Source: Podocnemis expansa
Lineage: Eukaryota; Chordata; Testudines; Podocnemididae
Length of the DNA stretch: 64,000 nucleotides
Direction: 5' to 3'
Assembly (NCBI GenBank): GCA_007922195.1
Contig: ML682088.1
Location: 2,777,567 to 2,841,566 of the forward strand
Below are positions 1 through 10,647 of this stretch, piece by piece. How positions within the stretch are numbered: position 1 is the stretch's first letter; the number at the start of each line of letters is the position of its first letter. The notes beneath the pieces were generated by a model, which was not told where the DNA came from, searched no databases, and saw nothing but the letters and a program-made list of their open reading frames with translations. The translations under genes and the position numbers were made by a program.

Positions 1-560
1 GGCATGTTTTTGGGTTTAGGGTTGTTGTTTTTTTTTTTTGTTGTTTTATTTTATAAGTGAGAAGAAGTGGAAAATCAAAATGTCCTGGAATGCTTCCAAA
101 TGACTTTTGCTTATTTTGACTTACCCTTGGACCTTCTCAGTGCATGATCAGGCAACCTTTTCAGAAGGGCATAATAAAACACAGAAAAAAAATACTTCTG
201 AAAGAGCTTGCTTGGCCTTTTTGAGTAGCACCTTGTCTCATTAACAAATACCATGTTTCTGTAGCAGACTATCAAGGAGTTCCATAGCCTGCAGGCTGCT
301 GGGGCCCAGATTCTAACATAAGTCCAGGCTTTTAACATCCGTCGGTGAGAAATTAATAGGCATTAGGCATTTAAATATCTTTGTAGATCTCGGCCAAAGT
401 GTCTTCAGTGTCCATTGACTTCAGGAGACTAGTGAGTTGGGCCGTAACTAGGACTTATGACAAACATTATCTATAATAAAAAATAATGGTGTTCTAGCTA
501 ATGGTCTTAATTGTGAGCTCACTTACACTGGGGTAAATCAGGAGAAACTCTATTGACACG

Positions 561-866
561 TAAGTCTACACTGCAGCTAGAGTGAAATTTCCAACTCAGG
601 TAGATGAATGTGTACTACCGTTGATTGAACTAGCATGCTAAAAATACAGTTGTAGCAGTGACCAGTTGGCAGGGTAACAAACTAGTCACTCCAATTCATT
701 ACCCTTCAGGACCCTTGGTGCTCACCGGGATGGCTGGCTAGCTCATCTAGCCACCCATATCCCCAGAGCAACATTGCTACTTTTACTGGGTTAAGTACAT
801 CAAAACTAGGACATGGATGTCTACCCAAACTGGAAATTACACTTCAAGCCCGAAGTGTAGACATAT
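561..866. mobile_element. Old non-autonomous DNA element with GTCTACACTG termini
   Basis: The left end reads AAGTCTACACTGCAGC and the right end, reverse-complemented, reads ATGTCTACACTTCGGGC, giving imperfect terminal inverted repeats about 300 bp apart. The interior has diverged partners such as CTAGCATGCTAAAAATA. I recognise the layout as a widespread class of short turtle DNA elements with TGTCTACAC-like ends. No coding capacity is visible. No clean target duplication can be seen, so the superfamily is open. The divergence suggests an old copy. Confidence 0.6.
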
Positions 867-1317
867 TTGAAATTGATGGAGTGATCTCTGAAAATTAGGG
901 TAAGTCTCTGATCCATCACCAACCAAATAAATGGGACTTTTTGCCAATTTAATTAGTGTAGGTTGTGACTCATCCCCCAAGATTGAGGAATCAAGCTCCA
1001 AGTTTCTCCTTTAAAAAATCTCTCTCTTCTTCCCCTCCTCCTCCTCCTGATAATTAAAATCATATTCTGTTACACCTTTTCATAGATTTTTCTTTTAAAA
1101 CTGAAATGCTGATATAGTGATTACAGAATAGTGTTTGCACACACAAACATGTACATGTACACACACACACACATTCTTATATGTTAGTACCTCCTATTAT
1201 TAAGCTTGCCCATCATTTCCCATTACAAGATTCTGATTTCAGTTCAGCAACAATCTTTCATGGTGAATACTCTGAAAAAAAATCAATATATATGAGTCCA
1301 CCCAAAACTTGTGGATA
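867..1317. other. Unrecognised AT-rich sequence with a CA microsatellite
   Basis: No gene or named repeat is recognised. A pyrimidine tract with CCT units lies near 1031-1048. A dinucleotide CA/GT stretch, preceded by a short palindromic GTACATGTAC, lies at about 1137-1174. Confidence 0.6.
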
Positions 1318-1425
1318 CTTTAATCTCTTTCTGCCCCAGTTCCACCATATCTGAAATGGGGATAATAATATCTCTTCCTCTCACATGAGTCCTGTAAAAT
1401 AAATTCATTGTGAAGCACTTTGTTA
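1318..1425 (+). mobile_element. MIR-like CORE-SINE fragment
   Basis: The stretch contains ATCTGAAATGGGGATAATAA followed by a GAAGCACTTTG block about 60 bases later. This is the order seen in the 3' half of MIR-type CORE-SINEs in amniotes. It is diverged, lacks the tRNA-like head and has no recognisable tail. The family name rests on these two blocks only. Confidence 0.5.
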
Positions 1426-1509
1426 CTATAGTGATGAATATAATAGAATTTCTTAAAAAGAAATCTATCTTCACAGCAGGGTTTGAATAGTGTATAATAA
1501 TTTAGGTCT

Positions 1510-2191
1510 TGGGTACCAGTTAGGTTGATGGGAAGAAGAACCCCCGTGCCCAGCGCAGCTGCAGCATGCTTGCTGGTACTAGGGGAAGGCACCCTCGCGC
1601 TGGCTAGAGCCGCACTAGCCGGGCTGGAGGGAATGATCCCCTGGCTTCTGGTGTGCTTGCCGGGAGGTGGGGGAGAGGGAAACCTGTGCCTAGCTTTTTC
1701 AGCAGTTGCTGGGCAGCAGGGAGCCTTTCTCCAGCCCCCCAGCCAGCGCTGGATGCCGGGCGCATTGGGATGTCTTCCCCCATTGCCTGGCTAGCAGGTG
1801 GGGCTCCCTTCTCCCCCAAGTCTGGCTGAACCAAAGGCTGCATCCAGTCTGGGGGGATGTCTTCCCCCCTACCCTGGGCTCAGAGAGCCCAGAGCTGGTG
1901 GGGGATGCTTTTGCCCTGCCATTGGCTCTCCTGGGGAGAGCCAGGCAGGGTTTTGGGTGGCAACATGGCCCTGCCAAGAGGCCATGTTGCCACACCCCCC
2001 CCAGTGTGCCCCTCTCCTAGATCAAACTAACATGTCCAGCTCCAGGACATGCTAGTTCAATTTTTTTTTTTGTGTGTGTGTGTGCATGGACCTTTTAAAT
2101 CAATTTAACTGAAAGCGATTTAATGATTTTTAAAGCAATTCAGTTAGATTGCTTTAAGTTAAATTGATTTTACTGCTTGTGTGTGGACATA
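1510..2191 (+). mobile_element. Palindromic DNA element with GC-rich core and TTGATTTAA-like arms
   Basis: The right end is TGTGTGTGGACATAGCC, the terminal repeat shared by the palindromic elements of this window. The right arm (about 2095-2175) is built from AAATCAATTTAA-like words facing each other. Left of it lies a GC-rich core (about 1540-2020) containing a short inverted CATGGC/GCCATG pair and the block GCCATGTTGCCACAC. A conserved hairpin sits at 2021-2060, where AACATGTCC pairs with GGACATGCT. The left terminal repeat is missing, so the copy is truncated near 1510. Open frames of 80-104 codons on both strands of the core have no protein character and are ignored. Confidence 0.7.
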
Positions 2192-2442
2192 GCCATAGAG
2201 TAGCTACTTATTGATTAAGTACCATCTATTTAGTGCACTGAGTCCTGTAGAAAAAATGTATGTGATCTGTACTAACCCATACCAAATATCCATAAAGGAG
2301 GCGAATTAAAGTTACACAGGCAACCTTAATTCTGTCGTGTCCTAACTTCTGCATGGTTGATGTTGACTGAAAAGGTTGTTGACTTAAACAATTAATTTTT
2401 TGTTTCAAGTCAGCCACTTACAATTTTCACTCTCTTTTGGTA
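2192..2442. other. No recognised feature
   Basis: AT-rich sequence without a gene, clear repeat or long inverted repeat that I can support. Confidence 0.5.
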
Positions 2443-2722
2443 CATGTTTTTCAAATTCATTAAATTTCAAAATTGAATATCATTTCAAAATGAAAAGTGA
2501 ATATAAAACATTCTAAACTTTTAACAAAATGATTAAAGGGAGAGGGCTTTGAAATGGTCAAAAGTAAACTATTCACATTTCTCTTCGTCTCCAATCATCC
2601 ACCCCTAATTGAAATTATTATTTGACTTCAACCTGAACTTATGGATGGTTTGGGGCTCCTGAAAAATGCATTGCTAAGAAATGACAATTTTTTTGTTGAA
2701 CATTTTTCAACCATGTCTAATA
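2443..2722. repeat. Probable copy of a TTTCAAAATT-rich interspersed repeat
   Basis: The stretch is dense in TTTCAAAAT and TTTTCAA motifs and ends in TTGTTGAACATTTTTCAACC. Similar texture, with a related GTTGAAAA/TTTTCAAC end motif, occurs at 18432-18785 and 49480-49705. I take these three as diverged copies of one turtle repeat family, but the alignment by eye is weak and the class is unknown. Confidence 0.4.
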
Positions 2723-4171
2723 TACATACAGAGTAAACTTTTAATTCAAAATCAAGCCAACAAATTAACTTTCCAAAATGATCAAGTCATTTTAGGCTGA
2801 AATCTAATTTGCCTAATTTAGGAAGGGTAAAACGCATTTACTTTTGAGATGTATAAGGAAACTTATGGAAGAAGGGGTTTACAATGAACACACTCTAGTT
2901 TGATTATAGCAGAGCACAGCATCATATTAATAGTCCATCTGCACTCAGCTCTCATACAATCTCTTGCAAAAATTGCTCCCAGCTTTTGGTTTGGCCTACA
3001 AGCCAAACTGCATCTGGCCCACAGGTGCCTTAGGTGTCAAGAGACCTGTAACATGCCTGTATCACATATAAATAGGTTTTCAAATATGCACTGCTTTCAA
3101 GCTGGAGCTCTGTGCATTGCCTAGCCCATGTGGGCTAGATAAAATGAAGTAGGGTCTGAAATCTTTATTTCTGTTTGTCAAGTCAAGGAGAAGATATATA
3201 TTTTCTTAGTGTGGGCAGCTAAGGATGTTGCCTGAGCAAGTGCCACATTTTGTCGTAAAATGTAGTAACTGCGACAGTACAGAGTTTATAATGTAAATAT
3301 AAAGTTTTTAATGCAGAGTTGTACTATTTCTTGACCTCTGAAGTATCTGTTCTACAGACCTGTTTTAAAAGCAACAAACAACCCTCCAGATGTTTACACA
3401 GTATTAAAAACCCAGAATGGCAGTAAGTTGCAATCATCTTGCTTTCTCCAGTTCTGTTATTGTACCATCATCACATTGATCAGATTTATTGCTTTGGTGA
3501 ATGTTTTCAATGTAGTGAGAATGGCTAACACAGAAGTAAGGGCTGGACTTATCAGCTGCAGGGGATTTGGAGTTCCAACATGATGATTGCCAGTTGACAA
3601 TGGGTAGAGCAGATGTAGATTCATTTTGTCCCTGCCAATCAATCGCAATCATTTTTAAGCCAAAGTTTTCTGTCTTTGTTGAGGAAATTAAAGAGACTGT
3701 AGCTTCCTACCCATTGCTAGAACTATTTCAAGGCACTGATGTTTAAAGTCATTAAAGGCTTTGACCAATGCTGCCTCAGAAACCACCTCAAGTCTGTGCT
3801 GTGTTGTAGGATCTATGATCAACTCTCACATTATGGTTGATGGAATTCAAGGTCAGGTTCATATTAAGTCTGTGATAGGAGTAATCGAATTTCATGTTTC
3901 TGGAAGCGAGCAGGTTGTTTGCTGGGTTTAGGGAAGGAATGTTCTTCCCCTGTGGAGCAACCTGCATTGCAGGGAGAGTTAATTTCCTCTGAAACATCAG
4001 GCATAGCTGTTATCAGAAGCGGAAATTTTATCCTTAAAAAATAATTGATAAGGTTTTAGTATTTCATAATACCCAAATGGGAAGCTTTGCTTAAGCAAAT
4101 TCCTAGGTTTGGGACACCAATGCACTGTGTATTTGCATGAAAAATACCACTCTTAGGCTATGCCTACACTA
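2723..4171. other. No recognised feature, apart from a solo terminal-repeat tip
   Basis: No gene or named repeat recognised up to about 4153. At 4154-4170 a short GGCTATGCCTACACTAG, resembling a terminal repeat of the palindromic elements, stands directly before the next element. It may be the remnant of an older copy into which that element inserted. Confidence 0.5.
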
Positions 4172-4644
4172 GGGCTATGTCCACACACAAGCCCTTGTTT
4201 TGAAACAAGCTGTTTCAGAATAAAGGCCTTATTTTGAAAGGCCTTATTTTGAAATAACAAAGAGCTATTTTGAAATAAGGAAAAAAGAGGGAATCAAAAT
4301 AGCATGTCCATTGTGACATGCTATTTTGAAATAGGGGAGGGGAGTGGCAGGGAGGCTTGTACTGGGCTGGGGACGCCCCACCCCTGGGATTCCCCTGCCG
4401 CACTGCGGCTCCTGCCGGGGGCGGGGGGGGTCTCCTTATGCAGGCAGGGGGGCTTCCCCAGCGCCCCCCTGCCGCTTCTGCCACAGGCTGGGCCAGGGCC
4501 GCCTCCCGTCCAGGGTTCCAGCAAGGGGAAGTGGGTGGGAAGCCGGCTGGGGCATCCTTGGACACACTGCACTCCACTCAGCACCCTGGCCAGGGTGCTG
4601 GGAGGGGGGTGGGACCTTCCGCCCAGGGTGCTAGGCAAAGAGCT
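4172..4644 (-). mobile_element. TTTCGAAA-type palindromic element, one half only
   Basis: It starts with GGGCTATGTCCACACACAAG, which matches the reverse complement of the right end of the complete element at 5375-6457, so this copy lies in the opposite orientation. The arm words are all decayed at the central CpG (TTTTGAAA, TTTCAGAA), which suggests an older insertion. A hairpin at 4294-4334 pairs AGCATGTCC with GACATGCT, and a GC-rich core follows to about 4640. The other half is missing: the sequence passes directly into a CR1 3' end. The 212-codon frame starting at 4304 runs out of this core into CR1 and is not a gene. Confidence 0.75.
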
Positions 4645-5374
4645 TGGTTTGTTTAGTTTGACCAAAAGCAGGCTGAGAGGAGATATGATTGCTCTTTCTA
4701 AATACATTAGAGGGATAAATACAAGGGAGGGAGAGAAATTATTTGAATGCAGCACCAATGTGGACACAAGAGCAAATGGATACAAACTGTCCTTCAGAAA
4801 ATTTAGGTGTGAAATTAGATGCAGATACCTAACCATCAGAGGAGTAAAATTCTGGAATAGTCTACCAAGGGAAGTGGTGGGGGCAAAAACCTTAGGTGCC
4901 TTCAAAACTGAGTTTGATAAATTTATGGAGGGAATGATATGATGGACACTGTAGTTTGGCCATTGTCTGTCTTTTACTACGGGTGATGGGTATGATAGCG
5001 ACCTGGGAAGGGGCATTAGATGGAGTGGGTTCTGCGTTATTACAGAGAAGTTCTTCTTGACTGGCTGTTGTGGACTTGCCATCATGCTCAGGGTTTAACT
5101 GATCACCATATTCGGGGTTGGGAAGGAATTTTCCCCCAGGGCAGATTGGCTTGGGTGCTGGGGGATTTTTGCCTTCCTCTGTAGCATTGGGCATGGCTCA
5201 CTTGCTGGTTGATTCTCTGTATTAAAGTCTTTAAATCATGATTTGAGGACTTTAATAGCTCAGTTATTGTTTTGAGGTTCATTGTAGGAGTGGGTTGGTG
5301 AGGTTTTATGGCCTGCACTGTGCGGAAAGTCAGGCTAGATGATCATATTGGTCCCTTCTGACCTTAGAGTCTAT
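4645..5374 (+). mobile_element. CR1 LINE, 5'-truncated 3' end
   Basis: The first 300 bases encode, in frame up to the stop at about 4942, the C-terminal end of a CR1 ORF2, including RGVKFWNSLPREVVGAKTLG and a final FDKFMEGM. The 3' untranslated region follows, ending in GATGATCATATTGGTCCC and TTCTGACCTTAGAGTCTAT. The reverse transcriptase and endonuclease are absent, so the copy is dead. The tail is interrupted by the palindromic element at 5375-6457 and resumes for about 12 bases at 6458 (TATGAGTCCAT). Confidence 0.9.
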
Positions 5375-6457
5375 GGGTATGTCCACACAGGGCTTTTATT
5401 TTGAAACAAGACTGGCTGTTTCGAAATAAAAGTCCCTATGTCCACACAACGTTTTCTTGTTTCGAAAGGAGGGAGCTCCTCATTTTGAACAAGAGCCCTC
5501 CTTTCGAAACAGCTTAAACCACTTTGCTTTTGAAGGGAGGGTTATTTTGAAACCATTTGTTTTGCAATAACGCTGTTTGGACATGTTATTTCAAAACAAG
5601 GATAGTTTTGAAATAACAAGGACCTTCCTTCCAGGGTGCATAGCACCCTGGGGGGAAGGTCCCACCCTCCCCCTCAGCACCCTGGCCAGGGATCAGCGCC
5701 CTGGCTAGGGTGCTGAGTGGAGTGTAGGGGGTCTGAGGGTGCCCCAGCTGGCTTCCCCCCCGCTTCCCCTTGCTGGGAGCAGGGGGGATGGGAGCCTCAG
5801 CCCCCTTTGCCCCCTCTATCCCTGGCAAGGGGAAGCGGGGGAAAGCTGGCTGGGGCAATCCCAGGGCTCTGCCCCCCCACCTGCACTGTGAGGGAGCTGC
5901 CGGCCCCACAGCCCGGTCAGGGGGACTGCAGCCCCCATGGAGTGGCCACTCCAGGGGCAGCTCACCCTGCTGCTGGGGGCTGCCCCCAAGCCCTGGGCGT
6001 CCTGCCCCTGGGGTTCCCTGGCACTCCCCCCAACTCCTGCCAGCAGCAATGGGTGGGGGATGCTGGGGAGCCCTGGGCGGGAGGCAGCCCCTTCCCTGCC
6101 CATGGCAGACGTGGCGGGGGGGGCACCAGGGAAGCCCCCCCACCCACAGCAGGAGCGGTGGGGGGGCAGGGGAAGCCTCCCGCCCATGGCAGGAGCAGTG
6201 GGGGGGCAGGGGAATCTTGGGGGTGGGGCACCCCATCCGGCACAAGCCTCCCTGCCCCTCCCCTCCCCTCCCCTCCCCTATCTCGAAATAGCATGTTCAC
6301 TGTGTGGACATGCTGTTTCAATTCCTGCTTTTTTTCTTATTTTGAAATAGCTTTTTTGTTATTTCGAAATAAGGCGTTTCAAAATAAGGCATTATTTCGA
6401 AACAGCTTGTTTTGAAACGGCTTGTTTCAAAACAAGGGCTTGTGTGTGGACATAGCC
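5375..6457 (+). mobile_element. TTTCGAAA-type palindromic element, complete, 1.08 kb
   Basis: The ends are GGGTATGTCCACACAG and TGTGTGTGGACATAGCC, flanked by a 3-bp duplication TAT (5372-5374 and 6458-6460) in the CR1 tail. The left arm carries a stem of TTTTATTTTGAAAC and GTTTCGAAATAAAA, then a second internal copy of the end (CTATGTCCACACAACG near 5433), then more facing words. The core (about 5615-6275) is very GC-rich, with a duplicated unit of about 34 bp near 6150-6215 and a CCCCT run at 6250-6280. The conserved hairpin is at 6281-6324. Frames of up to 232 codons in the core are compositional. Non-autonomous; probably PIF/Harbinger-like by its target duplication. Confidence 0.85.
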
Positions 6458-6473
6458 TATGAGTCCATATGCA

Positions 6474-7454
6474 GAGACAGTGAGCAGCAAACAAAAATCC
6501 TTCTGGCCTTCTGTAACTTTGGCCTCCAGGGACCCATGCTGAGACAGTTTTATCAGGGCAAAACTACTAAGACTGGCTCAGGCAGATCTCAATGCTGGTG
6601 GCTTTTCTTCCATAAGAGACCAAGCCAGGAACAAACAGCTTTTGGTCATCTCACTGGTCATTTAGAAGACAAAAACACAGTTCTAAAGCCATTCAGCTCT
6701 CTTACTACCACTCAGACAGCCAAGTAAAACATGATATGAATTATGGAAAATCTTGTCTGTCGTATGTAAAACAAATTCTACCAATGCCAAAATGACTAGA
6801 AGCATTACCAAACAGGTAAATCTCACCTCCAAAATGCTTAAACCAATGGTTATTAACTAAATTAATATTTATTGAAAAAAGAGACTATTGGTTAAAAGAG
6901 CATGTACATACAGATGAGAATAAAAGGTTGTAAGTCAGTTTCAAATAGAGATAACTGAGTTGCAAAATTCTTAATTTGACAGAATATCTGGACATTACAC
7001 AAAGAGCTTGGGGATCATCATTCCTTGTTTAAAGCTTCTTTGTTGGAAATCCAGCCTAGACACAAGAAGCAAAAAATGAAGACAAAATGCCAATGGTTTC
7101 CAGGCCTTCAATACCCTCTGTTATGTAACTGGATGCTCATTGTATCCATTTGTGGAAATTCACTGAAACAAGATGGAGCCCAAGGTCACGTGAGCAGGTC
7201 ACATGCCCTTGCAGGATTTGAGTGACAGCAGCAACCATTTCTTTTTAATTGGCTGAAGTGTACAAAAGAAGGCTCACCAGGAAGGAAAGAAATCCTCTCA
7301 TTTCCCATTTTGAAAGCTAAGTATCCTTTTGATGGCTATCAACTGGCATTGTTTGTTCACAAAATAGCTGGACTAGCTACAAAGGAATTTTATCTCAGTT
7401 GCAGTCACATTTGAAACCCAGATGAAAATTCGCATTTATAACTTTGGATACAAA
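6474..7454. other. No recognised feature
   Basis: About 1 kb of unique-looking sequence. A 101-codon frame at 6422-6727 begins inside the palindromic element and shows no recognisable protein motif. Confidence 0.5.
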
Positions 7455-7882
7455 GGGTATGTTTACACTGGCAAGTTAGTTTGAATTAAGGAGGCTTAAT
7501 TCAAACTAACTTAGTCCCTGTCAACACTAGGCTTTCATTAGTTCTAATTAAGGAATTCCTTAATTTGAACTAATGAGAACTTAGTTTGAATTAGTAAGAC
7601 CTGCCGGTTAGTTGGAACTAAGCCCTTAGTTCGATCCTTAGTTTGAGTTAAGGATGGTGTAGACTAGGATTAACCCTTAGTTTGAATGTAATAAATTTGA
7701 ATTAAAGGCAATTAGTTTGAATTAACAAAGTGGACTAATTTGCTTAATGTTAAGTCCAATTAGTCCACTTTGTTAATTTGTTGTTAATTTGAACTAATAA
7801 GTTTAAGTTTAGTTTGAATGAAACTCGAATTTATTAGTTTGAATTAACAAATTTGAAGTAACTTTTCCTAGTATAGACATAT
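7455..7882 (+). mobile_element. TTAGTTTGAACTAA-type palindromic element without GC core
   Basis: The left end GGGTATGTTTACACTGGC and the right end CTAGTATAGACATA are inverted. The interior is AT-rich and made of facing words such as TTAGTTTGAATTAA and TTAATTCAAACTAA, with a secondary terminal-like block CCTGTCAACACTAGGC near 7517. It has the same plan as the copy at 30600-31010, which lies in the opposite orientation. The last bases of the right end merge into a TATG microsatellite, so no target duplication can be read. Confidence 0.8.
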
Positions 7883-7918
7883 ATGTATATGTATGTATAT
7901 GGGTATGTATATAAAAAT
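7883..7918. repeat. TATG/TATA microsatellite
   Basis: A short run of ATGTATATGTATG-like units directly after the palindromic element. Confidence 0.7.
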
Positions 7919-8009
7919 GGGACAATCATAGTCAGCAAATCAGAACTTTCTATTGATACTTTACACACCATATTTTGTAAAAGATTTGTTACAATTATAT
8001 AACAGTAGT

Positions 8010-8195
8010 AGCCAGGGATTAAAGTAAGGGGGAGCGCACCAGAACTCAGTCCCTAGGCCCCCTATTTTTACTTTGGCAGCATTCTGGGGTCCTAAAAATA
8101 GAGGTATGCATGGAACGCTGCATTCTGGGGCCCTGCTAAAAAGCACAACAGCAGCCGGAACGCAGCATTCTGGTGGCTCCACCTTATACCCTGCT
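8010..8195. repeat. Three spaced GCATTCTGG units, unknown repeat
   Basis: GCATTCTGGGGTCCT, GCATTCTGGGGCCCTGC and GCATTCTGGTGGCTC occur about 40 and 50 bases apart. The surrounding text (GGGGGAGCGCACCAG) resembles interspersed repeat sequence, but I cannot name a family. Confidence 0.35.
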
Positions 8196-8241
8196 CCACC
8201 TTCAGCCCAGCCAGCAGAGAGCTGCAGCAGGCAGGGAGTTT

Positions 8242-8939
8242 CGCTATGTTCACACGGGGAGGGCTTGTTTAGAAACAAGAGGTTTCAAAACAAGCTGTTT
8301 CGAAATAACTCTTTATTTCGANNNNNNNNNNNNNNNNNNNNNNNNNNNNNNNNNNNNNNNNNNNNNNNNNNNNNNNNNNNNNNNNNNNNNNNNNNNNNNN
8401 NNNNNNNNNNNNNNNNNNNNNNNNNNNNNNNNNNNNNNNNNNNNNNNNNNNNNNNNNNNNNNNNNNNNNNNNNNNNNNNNNNNNNNNNNNNNNNNNNNNN
8501 NNNNNNNNNNNNNNNNNNNNNNNNNNNNNNNNNNNNNNNNNNNNNNNNNNNNNNNNNNNNNNNNNNNNNNNNNNNNNNNNNNNNNNNNNNNNNNNNNNNN
8601 NNNNNNNNNNNNNNNNNNNNNNNNNNNNNNNNNNNNNNNNNNNNNNNNNNNNNNNNNNNNNNNNNNNNNNNNNNNNNNNNNNNNNNNNNNNNNNNNNNNN
8701 NNNNNNNNNNNNNNNNNNNNNAGGTGACGTTGTTTCGGAACACTTTGTTCCAAAACAACATGTCCGAAGAGGGCTGTTTCGATAGTAAACGAGGTTTAAG
8801 TTGTTTCGGAAGGAGCACGGCCATTTCGAAACAAGCTGTTTGCTTGTTTCAAAATGGCCGTGCACCATGTGGCCATGGCACTTCTTATTTCGAAACAACC
8901 TCTGTTGTTTCAAAATAAGAAGCGTGTGTGGCCATACCC
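8242..8939 (-). mobile_element. TTTCGAAA-type palindromic element containing an assembly gap
   Basis: The ends are CGCTATGTTCACACGG and GTGTGTGGCCATACCC, flanked by a perfect 3-bp duplication TTT (8239-8241 and 8940-8942). Words include ATTTCGAAACAACC near the right end, matching the ends of the copies at 37644 and 37903. Compared with the copy at 37903-38980 this one is in reverse orientation. The gap at 8322-8721 replaces part of one arm and the whole GC-rich core. Translations through the N run are meaningless. Confidence 0.85.
8322..8721. other. Assembly gap of 400 N
   Basis: Exactly 400 N. By comparison with the copy at 37903-38980, the sequence after the gap starts just outside the GC-rich core, so the missing part should be the core and the inner part of one arm. 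Confidence 0.95.
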
Positions 8940-9047
8940 TTTGTGATTCTCTCCCAGCAGGGCTGAGCAGCTTGTGGCTGGATGCAGCTTCCAGCTTATC
9001 AGCCAGTGTGCAAACAGCCCAGGTAAGGGCTTTGGGGGGTGCTGCTG

Positions 9048-9195
9048 GGGGTTGTGTATGTCTGTCTGTGTGTCTGGAGGTAGCGCTGTGTGTGTGTGGG
9101 GGGGTGCCTATGTGTGTGTGTCTGTGTGGCTGTGTCTGGGGGTGGGTATTGGGGTAGGAGATGGATTCTGGGGATGGGTATTGGGGTGCCCACCC
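9048..9195. repeat. GT/G-rich low-complexity tract
   Basis: Interspersed TGTGTGTG and GGGGTGGGTATTGGGG units with weak tandem order. No gene is supported on either strand. Confidence 0.6.
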
Positions 9196-9463
9196 ATGTG
9201 GGAGGGTTGCAGGCCCACCAAATTATACTGTAATTCCTGGTAGTAGCAGCAATGATATGCATGACCATATTATAATCATAACACATTTCATACAGCTTCC
9301 CACTTCATCTTTCCCTTTTTGTTTTGACATTAAAAAAACCTCAAATGCTGCAGTAAGAAGTGTGAGGTTGCATTGCCTGGAGTCAGGCACAGACAGTATT
9401 GTTGTTAGAGCTTTCCTTTTTGCACAAAGTGAAGGTTCAAAGTCACATAACCTCACTCACAAA

Positions 9464-10647
9464 CTAAGGTGGCCTTAGGCAACTGGGGGCCCTAGGCGAA
9501 GGCCCATTGTGGGGCCCCCTATAGACCCTTATTGACACCCTCCCTGGGGCCCCATTCCCTCCTGTAGCCCTAACTGCACCCCCCCACACTCCTTGTTTGT
9601 TTTGCTGAACCAGACTAACATGACTATCCCTCTGGAACTCATAAATTATTCTTGGGTATGATATTTTTAAAGAGCTTTCCATCTTGAAGCTTTTAAGATG
9701 ATCATCTTTTACTTAACATAAATGAGCTAATGCTGAACTACAAAGTTAAAATAAATATTTTTAAAAAATTTTAGAAGTATGTGCACTAATTAACAAATAA
9801 AAAGTGGTAAAATTAATGATGGCTAAAAAATAATTAAAATACCAGATTTAAAATTTTGGCAGTCAAATCTTACAAATTTTTCATATAGGCTTGGACTTAT
9901 GTGCACTAGAAGTTTAATACTAATAATTATAATACATAAAAATAAGTGAAAGAAGGTTTCTAGTCTAGTAGCTATAAATGAAAAACATGAAATTCCAATG
10001 ACATTCTCTGAAGTACTCAAGTTTATAAGACTCTGGCCCCCTCAAAAATGTTAAATAGTAAGTACAAAACAAGCTAAAAAATTCTTACCCCCCCCCCAAA
10101 AAAAGTATGCGGCACAGACATCACACAGAGCTGTAGTGACTGCTTGAGGGCAGCACTGTATTTATATGTATCATCATATATGGACCTACTTGGTAACCTG
10201 AGCTAACCAAAGCCAAAGTAAAAATTGTCACAAAGGCAAAGGAAAAGGCAGAAGAAGAACAGGTAAGAAAGAAAAGGACAATGCTATGTTTCACATGTGA
10301 GATGAATAAATGGCCACACTGAGGAACTAAAAGATGAGACCACTGGAAATTTTCCTGCTATTATGCTGTCTATTGGTTGCTCCTCCTTTTTGAGCATGTC
10401 AGTGGGAAGGTGATGAGTAGATAATGGTGAAATCTGCAATTCAGATGAAGCACGGATCTAATGATTGTTTGCCTTGATGAGTCAAGACTGAAAAGCGCTT
10501 AGTCTTCCAGCCCTCTGCCAGATGGGAACCATTTCTATCTATATTTTTCTATATTTTCATTTCTGTCCACCAAATGGAAGACAGGGTCCCTTATTGCTCA
10601 GGGCCCTCGGCAGCTGCCTGCCTCGCCTACCCCTAAAGCCGCTACTG
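9464..10647. mobile_element. hAT-like DNA element, 1.18 kb, perfect 8-bp duplication
   Basis: CTCACAAA occurs at 9456-9463 and again at 10648-10655. The enclosed ends are diverged inverted repeats: left CTAAGGTGGCCTTAGG, right (reverse-complemented) CAGTAGCGGCTTTAGG, followed on both sides by related GGGCCCTAGGCGAAGG and GGCAGCTGCCGAGGGCCC blocks. An 8-bp duplication with such ends fits the hAT superfamily. The interior is AT-rich and has no transposase frame. A Penelope-type 3' tail scrap lies inside at 9589-9643. Confidence 0.7.
9589..9643 (+). mobile_element. Penelope-like 3' tail fragment
   Basis: TTGTTTTGCTGAACCAGACT followed by AACATGACTATCCCTCTGG matches the terminal segment of the tail found at the ends of the Penelope-like copies at 22585 and 55921 (reverse orientation there). 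It lies inside the hAT-like element. Confidence 0.6.

Noticed and set aside
4304..4942. 212-codon plus-strand frame
   Set aside because: The first half is transposon GC core and the second half a CR1 ORF2 end. The join is an accident of two repeats and not a fusion gene.
5717..6415. 232-codon glycine/proline-rich frame, with a 219-codon frame on the other strand
   Set aside because: Lies in the GC-rich core of a palindromic element; similar frames exist in several frames on both strands, as expected from composition.
8073..8918. Long open frames on both strands across the first gap
   Set aside because: Most of the frame is N translated as unknown residues, and the real ends are palindromic element sequence.
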